Position numbers and translations under genes: made by a program. Source: Paramecium pentaurelia (taxonomy: Eukaryota; Ciliophora; Oligohymenophorea; Peniculida; Parameciidae). From it: 64,000 nt of DNA. The DNA is taken from NCBI GenBank assembly GCA_905183005.1, contig CAJJDO010000017.1:658495-722494 (forward strand), given 5' to 3'. Position 1 is the stretch's first letter. The number at the start of each line of letters is the position of its first letter. Shown in pieces: positions 25,361-38,256 of this stretch. Below the pieces are notes generated by a model, which searched no databases, had not been told where the DNA came from, and was given only the letters and a program-made list of their open reading frames with translations.

Positions 25361-25860
25361 ATGAATACAAAAATTAAGATTGTAATGCTTGGAGAGGGTG
25401 AGTGATTTTGATTTAATCTTTCGGAAGAATAGACATGACTTGTTTAACTTTGAGATATTGTTAAGATCATTTTAATGAGAATTAAGAATCATCAATCGAT
25501 GACACATATTTTGATAAAGTTGTAGACCTTTTAGATGATAAAGACATTAAATTGGCAATCTGGGTATTTAAATATTTAATTTCTAAACCCCCATATATTA
25601 TAGAGATGCATTTGGATCTGTGATTGCTTATGATTTCACTTACAAAGAAATCATTTTTTAAAGTACAACATTCAAATCTACTAAGAGGTGAAATTAAGAC
25701 AATATGGAACTAAAAATATTTGAATTATTGTTGCAGGAAAATTAATTGTAAATTCGTAGATTCATTTCTTAATTTGGATATAGTTTCTAAAAGAATACTA
25801 AAGGATTCTAATACTAGAATTATCAATCTCTAAAAATACTCATTATGCATATTTGTTTGA
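25361..25860 (+). pseudogene. Rab GTPase pseudogene
   Basis: Rab GTPases direct vesicle traffic. ATG 25361 reads MNTKIKIVMLGEG, the first beta strand and the start of the P-loop. The following KxGKT/S is lost at an intron-like sequence. The frame resumes with MTCLTLRYCQDHFNENQESS, then IDDTYFDKVVDLLDDKDIKLAIW, the switch I to beta-3 region. The DTAGQE switch II is missing: after a candidate intron the sequence jumps to IYYRDAFGSVIAYDFTYKE. Then, in another phase, LRQYGTKNI, a TGA, and IIVAGK (the NKxD region, degraded). Three breaks plus loss of both nucleotide-binding blocks show it is dead. The residues resemble Rab21-type proteins of Paramecium. Confidence 0.75.
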
Positions 25861-26475
25861 ACCTTTCTATTTTCCTTTCAAATTGGCTTTTTGTTTCTTA
25901 ATGCTTTGATCACATAACATTTCATTTTTTGAAAGCCTGAAATTTGACCATCCCAATTCATAATTAAATTATTTGCAAAAATGAATTTTATGATGGATAC
26001 TGCTTTAGATTTGAGATTCTGAAAGAAGGTATTTAAGTTTAATTTCAGTTTCTGCTAAATTTATCATAATTTCTTTAATTTCTAGTTGTTTTTTTAGTAC
26101 TTTTCTTTTTCTCTGAATTTTGCATAATTTATTAAAAATTCTAATGAACTGCTCTCAGTGATTCCTTCTATTTAACTAAATTAACTTTTTTTCTTTGATA
26201 CTTTATCAAATAATATGAACTATAAAATGTCTTATTTATTAGTATTCAAGTAATTTCTCTACTAATATTAAAATTATCCTTTCCATTTCTTTTGAATCTA
26301 CTCCAATTCCTCCTAGAAATGGCTCTTAAATGCAAATTAATAATTTAGTTATTATTTAAGTTCTGCCAAATATATCATAATTTCTAAATCAGCCTTCCTT
26401 GTTTATTCAATTTCATCATAAGCACTAATGCTAGCATTTCTGGCAGTACCAATCAAACCTGCTTTCTTAATATTT
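25861..26475 (-). pseudogene. Casein kinase 1 fragment with trailing decayed frames
   Basis: Near 26350-26470 the minus strand reads AGLIGTARNASISAYDEIEQ then TRKADLE. This matches the CK1 activation segment and helix ([23 protein letters not shown] in live CK1). Nothing of the N-lobe or catalytic loop is found upstream. Downstream frames in other phases (LEFLINYAKFREKEK, FQNLKSKAVSIIKFIFANN) cannot be assigned. Confidence 0.55.
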
Positions 26476-26780
26476 TAAACGTGATTCCCTTTTGAATTTT
26501 ATATTAGTTAAATCTAATTACAATAATCAAATAATTAACAAGTTGATTGAAATATTTTCAATGTATAATTCTTAATAATAAATCAATTTCATAGATATAA
26601 GTTTAATTTAAGTAATTACAATATATTGTTTGATATTGATTCTTTCTTTACAATAATTAAATTCAAAATACAAAAAGATATTATAATTTTAATAAGATGA
26701 ATATTATTAGTTATAATATGTTTACTATTTATTATAATAAGATATTTTTATTTACTATTTGATGATTAATTTTTTAAAAA

Positions 26781-27191
26781 TCATTAATTCCATCTCCTTA
26801 CTACTTCTGTATTTAAACTAGCTATAAATGAGATTACTGCATTGCCTTTATCAAGGGAAATTTCAGCAGCTTGAACACCTTAAGCTAATGCCATTAAAAA
26901 TTATGAAGCTGCTCTATATTAATTCCAAGTGTTGGCTTATTTAGCTGCAGCGCATTAAAAAGAAGCATCTTTGATGAAAAACCCATCGCAATCGTTTAAG
27001 TGATTTTTACAAAATATATCACCATATTAACTAATGAAACATTAATCAGAACATGGTTTATGATGCCAATTTCTTATTTCAGAAGATTTGCATTAACAAT
27101 CAGGAGGGCAGCTACATTTTAATCGGATTATTTAGCCCTTATTGACTCCTCCTTTAGGTGGATAATCTACTTTATGTCGATAAGCTAGCAT
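26781..27191 (-). CDS. Small Cys-rich protein, 136 aa
   Basis: An intact intronless frame from ATG 27191 to TGA 26781. The first half is basic, then Cys/His-rich: RLKCSCPPDCQCKSSEIRN, HHKPCSDQCFISQYGDIFCK and NHLNDCDGFF. It has eight or more Cys plus His, suggesting a zinc-binding or disulfide-bonded unit. The second half is an Ala/Gln helix (AAAKQANTWNQYRAASQF, LMALAQGVQAAEISL). There is no obvious signal peptide. It sits alone between pseudogenes, yet has no damage, so it is probably functional. Family not recognised. Confidence 0.6.
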
Positions 27192-27875
27192 AAGTTATTT
27201 AATATTAATAATAATTTTAAGAGGAAGATCTTCACAACTTTAAGATAAAAAAATATTCTATTAAATATATTTAAAAAAAACTAATATGAAATAATTTGAT
27301 AATTATTCTTGAGTTAATGTTAATTTATTTCATTTTTCATAAAAATATAAAATAGAATAAAAATCTAGTTAATCAATTATTTTTTATATTCTTTTCTTCA
27401 TTTATCCAAAATATTAAATTATTTGTTAAAAAACAATATAATCTTCAAATTAAAATTTTAAATTCTGTCAATTTATTTCCTAATTATTTATAATTAGCTT
27501 ATATCTCTAATTCTTATCCAAATTTGACATAATTGATTCATAAATAATTACAATAAATAAAAAAATCAAATTACTATCTTTATTAATTCACAAAAAAAGT
27601 AATTAGTCTCCCCTACTTTTTTTATTCTTCAATCTAAATTTTGGAACCATATTTTGAAAATGATAAATAATTTATTCTATTAAATATAAATTTAAATAAA
27701 ATAGTCACTTTCCTCTTCTAAGTATTTATTAATTACTTAGCCACATATAGACACACTGATTTATAAAACTAGATACGTAAAAAGGATATGATAAATAAAT
27801 AATAAATTACGTTTGTATAATATTACTAAATTTCTGAACATAATAAATAATATTTAAATATTATTAATATAAAAT
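27192..27875. other. Intergenic, nothing recognised
   Basis: Extremely A+T-rich; no supported feature. It lies between divergent genes. Confidence 0.35.
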
Positions 27876-28950
27876 ATGATAGACGATTATAAATATATTT
27901 GTTAAGAACACAAAAACAACTTTGATTTTTGAATCTCCTAATGGAATTGCTAAACTATATGTGATGAATGCATATCAAATCACACTATGCAACACAACAA
28001 GAACAAAACTTAATCATAAATAAAAAATATCACAATGGGGCACAAGACTGTTAATAAAAATTCATTCAGTTTTTTGATAAATTAGAGAATTAACAAAATA
28101 AATTATTTAAGCTTATATCTAATATTAATTTATTTAGGAAATAAATAATCCAAATGAGGATTACAATTAAGAAATCTTAAATTATGGAAGGAATAATACC
28201 TGAATATTAAAAATTGAATTTCTATCTCTATATCTTATCTAAATAAAAATAATTAGATCAGTTGAAAGATAATTTTCAATAAATATAAGAAATTATTAAA
28301 AAAAAAGTACAATAGTTTTTCAGTTATTAAATATCTACAAATGGTAGTTAAACTAAGTAATCTTTAATATTGAAAAGAAATTTTAATTTATAAATTAGAT
28401 ACTATTTATGGTTCAGAATTATTATAAATGATAAATTATTAATTAACTACTAAGAGTTTAAAATATTCAATTTATTTACAAACAAGAAAGTAACCAAATA
28501 ATCTTTACCAAACTCATGAAAAGGAAGTTATACAAAATAATAATAAACTTTTCACAATTACTTAATTTTTTACTACCTAATTCTAAACCTTATTTAAAAG
28601 CCACATAATACTATCGTAGTTAAGTGATTAAAAGAAGAATGCTTTCATAGATTTTTCTGAAAATTTTATAATTTCTTAATGCTTATGGTTTCACAGGAGC
28701 CTTAATTGAATAATTGCAAAATAAATTGAATCAAACTGAATAAAAATTTTTACTTTTAGAAATAACAATGATTTTAGCTAAAAAATTATAAATGAGTTAG
28801 AGAATAAGCTCTTGGATAGTGTTTAGAAAAGTGTAAAATTATAATAATAAAAAGGATTAAATGCAAATAAAATTTGAGAAAATCTCAGAATCATTAAGAA
28901 ATTGTTAAGTAAATTAAGAACTAATATACACTTGCTGAAATATGAGAATT
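27876..28950 (+). pseudogene. Decayed B-box-like protein
   Basis: ATG 27876 reads MIDDYKYICQEHKNNFDF, a TGA, then ISQWNCQTICDECISNHTMQ. This Cys/His pattern is like the zinc finger of the 7317-8671 gene. Further phases carry EINNPNEDYNQEILNYG and a 170-codon frame (about 28430-28940) with LNAYGFTGALIEQLQNKLNQ and FEKISESLRNCQVNQEL. The in-frame stop inside the finger and the phase changes indicate loss of function. Confidence 0.5.
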
Positions 28951-30431
28951 TATAATTAAGAAAAAATTATGATATCTTGGTTACTTAAATTTCTTAATTA
29001 AATGCTGCATATAAATAATAGTTAGTATTATAAAACTAATTATTAAAAGACTTTTTTTAAATATGATGGATATTTTAAGGAATACTTAATATTTGTAAAT
29101 TAATCTATATTTAATTTCCTTGAAAAAAATATAATCATTATCTAATCAAATAAATTCGTAATCCAATTATTTAGATTGTTATCTGCGGTTTATATTAGCA
29201 ACTTTTCAGGATATTAGTTTAATTACTGTTTTGAAATTCAATTTAAATACCTAGATAATATGCTAAAACTATCCAATTATTGTTAATTTTGTGTAATTCC
29301 TAGCTATTTGATATTATTTCTTTAAAGAAAATTTAAGCATTATCAATATTCCAATCTATGCTATTAATTTATTATTGTTCATCATCTATAAATTTTAATA
29401 GTATAACAACCAATTTAATTTTAGGATTGTAAAAAAATTAAATCATTGAAATAATATTATAAAATTTAAAGATTTATATAATATTATTTCAATTAAAATT
29501 TAATGTTTAATTTCATTTGAAGTATTAAATACTAAATTTAGTTATCTTTTTAATTGTTATATAAAAATTATATAAAATTATTAAAAATAATAAATTTTAT
29601 TATATTCTCATTATTTTTTTTGGATCTTTACTGGATAAGTATACTTTTAATATTATGCAGATCTTTACTTTAGTAATCTATATTATTATTTTTATAAGAT
29701 GTCATTTTTTATCAATAAACTGAATTTTATTTATTTATCCTTTTTTCTTTGATAATTTATTATGCTTTTGTATAGAATTCAATTAATCTATAAACATTGA
29801 GAATTGCAATAGGCTCTATTGAATTTGATAAAAATGAATTTCAAATCTTCGAGATTGATCATAGAGTTCAATTTTTCTCAAATCTTGTAGAATTTAGCTT
29901 CAGAAATTCTTCAATTTAATAATCTAAATTTATAGTTTACATTTTGTAGGAAAGTAAACTGTTTAAACCCTAAACTCATGATAATTAAAACAAAAATAAA
30001 ATCTAAATTTTCAAACTTGGTAATAAATTGTTTTTTATAATATTTTATTCTAAACAAAATTATAAATTCTGTTTTAAATTATTTTGAATGCTATTCCTAT
30101 ATAATTTTAATAATTTAGGAAGACAGTCAATTTTTATATGACTTATCAGACATGATATTTTATTTCGAAAGAAATTGTTGATATTTCCATTTTAGCTTCA
30201 AGATCATTTTCTTAATTAGAATTTTTAGTTTATGAATGAGCTATTTTAATTTAAATAGGTTAAAGGCCTTTGAGCTTTGTAAGATTGTGAAGTATAATTA
30301 TTCCTCATTTGCTTTTAGTATTATGTTTCAAATAAATAGAGTATATTTTTAAAATCTTTTAGAACACAGAATATCCTTAGGATAATTAAGTGTAACAATC
30401 TCATCAGCTAGTTAAAGCTGTGGCATTTTAG
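28951..30431. other. Intergenic, nothing recognised
   Basis: Very A+T-rich, with short frames of no recognisable content on both strands. Confidence 0.3.
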
Positions 30432-31541
30432 TACTAAATTTAATACATGGAGCAGAAGGGAAACTAAAATTTAATTTGCAAAAAATTATAATTATTTTTT
30501 CTTCTTTTCTCTCCTCTTAAAGATCTAGAAAATTCTGAAAATTATATCGAAATTTAATAAATTATACTTCTTTTAAGCAAATAGGATTATTTGTTCCAAA
30601 ATTAAATACATATGGCAAGAATTCCTCCCTCTTCCATGCATAGCAACAATTCTTAAGAAGGATATATACGCTTTAAAATAATGGTTGAAAGTGATGTTTA
30701 ATTATAAAGTAGTAGAAATAGAAAGAGTCGAACTTAGAGCAATAAAGTTTAAATGATGATTAAATAATGAGATTTTTAGATTTTAACATCATTTTACTCA
30801 ATCCTTAAGTATCTCCTAGCTTGTATCAATGCATAAAAATTAAGATTTTAATATTAAATCCTAATAGAACATATCTAATAATATCAAATGTATAATTTAC
30901 AATTGATTGAAAGAAACATTAAAATTAAAATAATATGGTGTTTTTATATATATCTACTTCTTAAACCTCATTTATTTCTAAAGAATTTGCTCTAATTACA
31001 AAAAGAAGTATTTCAGTAAAATTAAAAAATTAATCAAAAATTAATTAATGTTTAGTTCTAAGAAATTTATATAATTTGAGTCGGTGTTTAGGTGTTAGTG
31101 TAAATTCAAAATTATCATCAATTCATTTACTTTGCTTCCTCTTAAATAATACTCAGAATTTTTAGATATTGATATTCCAAACTTACCAAAAAAATCTAGA
31201 CTTTAAGTGACTAATGATTTTAAACAAGGTCTTTGTCTTTTTGTTGAAAAATCAGATTAATTTATTTCAATAATATTTTATAAGGGATAATTTAGTTTAA
31301 TTCTAAATGGTATAATTAAATTACAAATATAGAAATATTTTATATCAAAATCTAACTATTTAATTATTTTACTTGAAAGGATTTAACTATTTAATTGTCC
31401 TGATTTAATAACCTATAGGTATATTGTTATCCAACTATATTATGAATTTTCAAATCTAAGATACCAATCATAATTTAAAATTTGTGTTTATATTCTTAAA
31501 AGCTATCATTTGAGTTTATATAACAATAAAGTTTGAACATT
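30432..31541. repeat. 1110-bp segment, identical to 31545-32654 (contig overlap)
   Basis: Every base I compared matches the copy 1113 bases downstream. The copy here ends at the single N (31542), whereas the downstream copy continues. That is what an unmerged overlap of two contigs looks like, rather than a biological tandem duplication. Confidence 0.85.
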
Positions 31542-31544
31542 NTA

Positions 31545-33718
31545 TACTAAATTTAATACATGGAGCAGAAGGGAAACTAAAATTTAATTTGCAAAAAATT
31601 ATAATTATTTTTTCTTCTTTTCTCTCCTCTTAAAGATCTAGAAAATTCTGAAAATTATATCGAAATTTAATAAATTATACTTCTTTTAAGCAAATAGGAT
31701 TATTTGTTCCAAAATTAAATACATATGGCAAGAATTCCTCCCTCTTCCATGCATAGCAACAATTCTTAAGAAGGATATATACGCTTTAAAATAATGGTTG
31801 AAAGTGATGTTTAATTATAAAGTAGTAGAAATAGAAAGAGTCGAACTTAGAGCAATAAAGTTTAAATGATGATTAAATAATGAGATTTTTAGATTTTAAC
31901 ATCATTTTACTCAATCCTTAAGTATCTCCTAGCTTGTATCAATGCATAAAAATTAAGATTTTAATATTAAATCCTAATAGAACATATCTAATAATATCAA
32001 ATGTATAATTTACAATTGATTGAAAGAAACATTAAAATTAAAATAATATGGTGTTTTTATATATATCTACTTCTTAAACCTCATTTATTTCTAAAGAATT
32101 TGCTCTAATTACAAAAAGAAGTATTTCAGTAAAATTAAAAAATTAATCAAAAATTAATTAATGTTTAGTTCTAAGAAATTTATATAATTTGAGTCGGTGT
32201 TTAGGTGTTAGTGTAAATTCAAAATTATCATCAATTCATTTACTTTGCTTCCTCTTAAATAATACTCAGAATTTTTAGATATTGATATTCCAAACTTACC
32301 AAAAAAATCTAGACTTTAAGTGACTAATGATTTTAAACAAGGTCTTTGTCTTTTTGTTGAAAAATCAGATTAATTTATTTCAATAATATTTTATAAGGGA
32401 TAATTTAGTTTAATTCTAAATGGTATAATTAAATTACAAATATAGAAATATTTTATATCAAAATCTAACTATTTAATTATTTTACTTGAAAGGATTTAAC
32501 TATTTAATTGTCCTGATTTAATAACCTATAGGTATATTGTTATCCAACTATATTATGAATTTTCAAATCTAAGATACCAATCATAATTTAAAATTTGTGT
32601 TTATATTCTTAAAAGCTATCATTTGAGTTTATATAACAATAAAGTTTGAACATTTTAAGGCTTAAATTACAATTAATAGCTTTCAAAGAATGTTTTTATA
32701 ATATATTACCATTACCATCAGAAGAATTTTAAAAGTTAAAAATATTATAAACTTGGATGAGTTTTTACTCGATGTAGCTATTACAGAAGTAAGTGACTTA
32801 TAATTTACTGAACATGACTATTAAAATAATTTAACAAAATAAAAAGGAAATTTAGATTATCTTGGATTAATATAATCTTTAGTAGAATAAATGATTGACT
32901 TGGAAAGAATAAATTTACAATCAATTGAAAAGGAATTTGGAGAACTGCTAATAGAAGAAACCGATCCTTTAAGTCTTACTGAAAGAATTATGAAAAATCT
33001 ATACTATTATTCAATAGAATTTTCATTAAAAATTATCAATAATGAAAATCAATATCAAAATTATTTGAATATTGAGAAAGAAAATTATGTGTTGTTATTG
33101 AAATAATTAAGAAAAGTTAACTGCTAAGAAAATTGTCAAGTGGTAGAATAACTATTCAGTAAGATTTATCAATTATTATATTATTATTAATAAAATCAAA
33201 TAAGATAAGCACAAGTTGGCCTAATTTCTTGAAAATGTTAAACTTTTTACTAAAAGCCTCTGTGTTTTCCAAAAAAATTAATTGTAAATGTGTGAAAGTT
33301 TTTCAAGCTGCTTTTAACAACATATAAACTATTTTAGGAATCGCTATTCACAACTACTAATTTAGAATAATCGGAAAACGAATTAAGTAAGAAATATTTT
33401 TTAAGAATTTCGAACAACATATTGTATGGTGAAAATTCATAAGATAATAAAGAATAGTTAACCAACCAAATATTGTTGATTTTCTCTATAAAAAGACGGC
33501 TAAAACAACAGAAAAACTAGTAAGGTCTAAGTGGCAATTCTAAGAAATATAATTTTAATAAGAGTATTTAATTCATTTAGCTAAAAAAATACACCTACAA
33601 GAAAACGATGAGGAATATGAAGGGAAATAAAATTAATAGTATTAATTCTCTATCGATTAATAAGAAAATAATGAATGGAAAATAAAATAGGATTTAGTAT
33701 TAACTATAATTTAGATTT
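31545..33718. repeat. Second contig: repeats 30432-31541 and overlaps the third contig
   Basis: 31545-32654 equals 30432-31541, and 31944-33718 equals 33720-35494 (offset 1776). The segment is bracketed by single Ns at 31542 and 33719. Frames at 32891-33106 and 34667-34882 are therefore the same DNA. Confidence 0.85.
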
Positions 33719-33719
33719 N

Positions 33720-35494
33720 GCATAAAAATTAAGATTTTAATATTAAATCCTAATAGAACATATCTAATAATATCAAATGTATAATTTACAATTGATTGAA
33801 AGAAACATTAAAATTAAAATAATATGGTGTTTTTATATATATCTACTTCTTAAACCTCATTTATTTCTAAAGAATTTGCTCTAATTACAAAAAGAAGTAT
33901 TTCAGTAAAATTAAAAAATTAATCAAAAATTAATTAATGTTTAGTTCTAAGAAATTTATATAATTTGAGTCGGTGTTTAGGTGTTAGTGTAAATTCAAAA
34001 TTATCATCAATTCATTTACTTTGCTTCCTCTTAAATAATACTCAGAATTTTTAGATATTGATATTCCAAACTTACCAAAAAAATCTAGACTTTAAGTGAC
34101 TAATGATTTTAAACAAGGTCTTTGTCTTTTTGTTGAAAAATCAGATTAATTTATTTCAATAATATTTTATAAGGGATAATTTAGTTTAATTCTAAATGGT
34201 ATAATTAAATTACAAATATAGAAATATTTTATATCAAAATCTAACTATTTAATTATTTTACTTGAAAGGATTTAACTATTTAATTGTCCTGATTTAATAA
34301 CCTATAGGTATATTGTTATCCAACTATATTATGAATTTTCAAATCTAAGATACCAATCATAATTTAAAATTTGTGTTTATATTCTTAAAAGCTATCATTT
34401 GAGTTTATATAACAATAAAGTTTGAACATTTTAAGGCTTAAATTACAATTAATAGCTTTCAAAGAATGTTTTTATAATATATTACCATTACCATCAGAAG
34501 AATTTTAAAAGTTAAAAATATTATAAACTTGGATGAGTTTTTACTCGATGTAGCTATTACAGAAGTAAGTGACTTATAATTTACTGAACATGACTATTAA
34601 AATAATTTAACAAAATAAAAAGGAAATTTAGATTATCTTGGATTAATATAATCTTTAGTAGAATAAATGATTGACTTGGAAAGAATAAATTTACAATCAA
34701 TTGAAAAGGAATTTGGAGAACTGCTAATAGAAGAAACCGATCCTTTAAGTCTTACTGAAAGAATTATGAAAAATCTATACTATTATTCAATAGAATTTTC
34801 ATTAAAAATTATCAATAATGAAAATCAATATCAAAATTATTTGAATATTGAGAAAGAAAATTATGTGTTGTTATTGAAATAATTAAGAAAAGTTAACTGC
34901 TAAGAAAATTGTCAAGTGGTAGAATAACTATTCAGTAAGATTTATCAATTATTATATTATTATTAATAAAATCAAATAAGATAAGCACAAGTTGGCCTAA
35001 TTTCTTGAAAATGTTAAACTTTTTACTAAAAGCCTCTGTGTTTTCCAAAAAAATTAATTGTAAATGTGTGAAAGTTTTTCAAGCTGCTTTTAACAACATA
35101 TAAACTATTTTAGGAATCGCTATTCACAACTACTAATTTAGAATAATCGGAAAACGAATTAAGTAAGAAATATTTTTTAAGAATTTCGAACAACATATTG
35201 TATGGTGAAAATTCATAAGATAATAAAGAATAGTTAACCAACCAAATATTGTTGATTTTCTCTATAAAAAGACGGCTAAAACAACAGAAAAACTAGTAAG
35301 GTCTAAGTGGCAATTCTAAGAAATATAATTTTAATAAGAGTATTTAATTCATTTAGCTAAAAAAATACACCTACAAGAAAACGATGAGGAATATGAAGGG
35401 AAATAAAATTAATAGTATTAATTCTCTATCGATTAATAAGAAAATAATGAATGGAAAATAAAATAGGATTTAGTATTAACTATAATTTAGATTT
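33720..35494. repeat. 1775-bp copy of 31944-33718 (contig overlap)
   Basis: Identical sequence starting immediately after the N at 33719. It continues beyond the end of the earlier copy at 35495. Confidence 0.85.
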
Positions 35495-37033
35495 TATTAA
35501 ATAGCTTTACAGAAACAATTACTTGATTTTGTAGGGAAATATTGAAAAGTAGAAATAATTCTGTGTAGTTAAAACCGTAAGATAAGAATACATTAAAAGA
35601 AATCAAACTTCTAAAATTTAATTCTCAATAAATGTAGGAATATCTAGAAAAATTTTTAATTTAAAGTGTTAAATTGTTGATTTTTGAATTGGTAAACACA
35701 AGCTTCAAATAGAAGAGTGATTGATATCAAAAAGTTGAAATTTTTTGGGATCAATTATAATTATTTTTTAAAAAAGAAATATCAGAGTTGAAAGGGGAGA
35801 ATCTGTTGAATTAAAAATAAATTGACTATATTCATCGTTTTTCTAGAATAATAAGTTTATATTTTTAAAAAGTCATGATGCTTTAAGAAGTAAGAGCGTA
35901 AATTTACAAAAACTGTGGAACGTTGAAAAGTATGACAAAATGATAAGTAAATCAATTTAAATAAATTGATGGTAACTCCTTTTATGATGGAAATAGTAGT
36001 TTAAGTTGTTGCCCTAAATGATAATTGAAATAAATTATTTGAAATACAATTTTATAAATAATTTTCAAATACGCTTAAAGAATACTACAAAAGTAAATAT
36101 TTAATTTAAATTTATCAGTAACAATAGAAAAAACTGTTGGTATAAAAAAATTAATATGATAATTCTTAGGAAGTTGATGATGATGAAATATTTGAAGTAC
36201 ATTGTTTGATAAAGAAATTGAATTTAAATTTTGGAATAAAATAGAAGAAAATTCAACTCATATTCAACTTTGGATTTCTTAAGAAAATGTTGGATTTACC
36301 TTGAGTTTTGAAGATATTTGTTCAAAATGATTTACTATCAAATTTATAATTTACTAAAGTTACAATTCAAAATGAAAAAATAATTGAAATAATTATTGAT
36401 ACATTAAAAGAATTAAACCTAAAAATTTATGATATTTATGAAGAGTTTGTAAATTAACACCATTAGAAATAAATAGATAAGTCGATAAATCTATGAATAT
36501 TGATCGTTTTCTGCATGATTTAAAAAAATATTCAACCAACCTTGCGAAAACAATGAGTATGAATGAAAGAACTTAATATTAATAATATGGATTATTGTAA
36601 AAAAAATTAAGAGAAAAGGTAAAATTATGGCTAAATGATTGTTTTTATGATGATTATTAATTTGGATCTTATAGAACTGATATACGAAGTTGTTCACTAG
36701 TTTAATCAAATAATGCTAACTTTTCATTTGTCCATAAATCAATATAAGAGTTCTTAATTGCAGTTGATTTATATGAAGTGTTAGTTTAATCGAATGATTT
36801 TAAAATATAGATATTGATTATTATAATAGAATTGTTGTCAAAAGAAAATAATTGATATTAGGATTACTTAAAATTTCTAGATTAAATTATATAGAAAATT
36901 GTATCAATTTTGGAAAAGCAAAAATAATAATTTGATACTTTTAAATAGACTTTTAATTAAATTGCTTGATCTAATCAAAATTGTCATTTATAATGATTTT
37001 AATAATTAAAATTATTCCACTGAAATCTATGAA

Positions 37034-37606
37034 GAAACAAGATAATATCTCATTTAAAAAATATCATAAGAGAGCAAGATTAGAGAATATTTGACATTCT
37101 TAGTTCATCTCACGAAAATAGATTCAAATTTTATATATGTTGCTGCATAGTTCTATTTTTTTTCTAACAGAGTAATTTGAAGAATTATAAAATTCATTTT
37201 TTAATCTAAACTAATATTTTAAATTCCTTTATCTATAAATCTAACTAAATTAATTTCAATTAAAAATTCTAATGAGTTTCAAACAATAATGATAAAATTA
37301 AACTTTCTATATTGGTTTTTTTAAACTTGATAAACAAGTATTGATTTCTCAAAATAGTGGAATTTATAGAAAATAAGTGATTATTTTGCAATCTTTAAAA
37401 ATTAATACTAAAATATTAATTTAGAATTTATTGATGGGTTTCTTTTTAATTTGAATCATTTGGAAATTATTTAGGAAATCAAATAATATTGAATCATCAT
37501 CAGAAAATTAGATTATAAATAAATTATAAGTCAATAACTCAAATTAATATTTTATTTAATGATATCAATAGTATATTTAAATTATAATTTTTGGGTTTAA
37601 CTATAT
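37034..37606. repeat. 573-bp left flank of the gap, identical to 38257-38829
   Basis: The last 573 bases before the Ns reappear as the first 573 bases after them, and the right copy continues. The gap is therefore probably not real. Confidence 0.85.
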
Positions 37607-38256
37607 NNNNNNNNNNNNNNNNNNNNNNNNNNNNNNNNNNNNNNNNNNNNNNNNNNNNNNNNNNNNNNNNNNNNNNNNNNNNNNNNNNNNNNNNNNNNNN
37701 NNNNNNNNNNNNNNNNNNNNNNNNNNNNNNNNNNNNNNNNNNNNNNNNNNNNNNNNNNNNNNNNNNNNNNNNNNNNNNNNNNNNNNNNNNNNNNNNNNNN
37801 NNNNNNNNNNNNNNNNNNNNNNNNNNNNNNNNNNNNNNNNNNNNNNNNNNNNNNNNNNNNNNNNNNNNNNNNNNNNNNNNNNNNNNNNNNNNNNNNNNNN
37901 NNNNNNNNNNNNNNNNNNNNNNNNNNNNNNNNNNNNNNNNNNNNNNNNNNNNNNNNNNNNNNNNNNNNNNNNNNNNNNNNNNNNNNNNNNNNNNNNNNNN
38001 NNNNNNNNNNNNNNNNNNNNNNNNNNNNNNNNNNNNNNNNNNNNNNNNNNNNNNNNNNNNNNNNNNNNNNNNNNNNNNNNNNNNNNNNNNNNNNNNNNNN
38101 NNNNNNNNNNNNNNNNNNNNNNNNNNNNNNNNNNNNNNNNNNNNNNNNNNNNNNNNNNNNNNNNNNNNNNNNNNNNNNNNNNNNNNNNNNNNNNNNNNNN
38201 NNNNNNNNNNNNNNNNNNNNNNNNNNNNNNNNNNNNNNNNNNNNNNNNNNNNNNNN
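37607..38256. other. Assembly gap (650 Ns)
   Basis: A run of N. The sequence is unknown or, given the identical 573-bp flanks, probably absent. Confidence 0.99.

Larger units (their letters stand above)
30612..37000 (+). pseudogene. Remains of one very large unrecognised gene (sequence partly printed twice)
   Basis: After removing contig overlaps this is a run of same-strand frames. They are MARIPPSSMHSNNSQEGYIR (ATG 30612), a 163-codon frame at 31048-31536 (EFLDIDIPNLPKKSRLQVTN, LCLFVEKSDQFISIIFYKGQ), then a frame ending at TGA 35006 that contains YLGLIQSLVEQMIDLERINL and EFGELLIEETDPLSLTERIM. Further phases carry LFTTTNLEQSENELSKKYFL (to about 35550) and FEVHCLIKKLNLNFGIKQKK (36200-36460). 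Helical, Leu/Ile/Asn-rich content suggests a protein of over 1500 residues built of helical repeats. Breaks near 31536, 35006, 35550 and 36300 are not at intron-like sites. An HEAT-like or channel-type giant protein is possible, but no motif decides it. Confidence 0.45.

Noticed and set aside
32891..34882. Two identical 71-codon genes (32891-33106 and 34667-34882).
   Set aside because: They are one piece of DNA appearing in two overlapping contigs, and part of a longer frame in the ciliate code.
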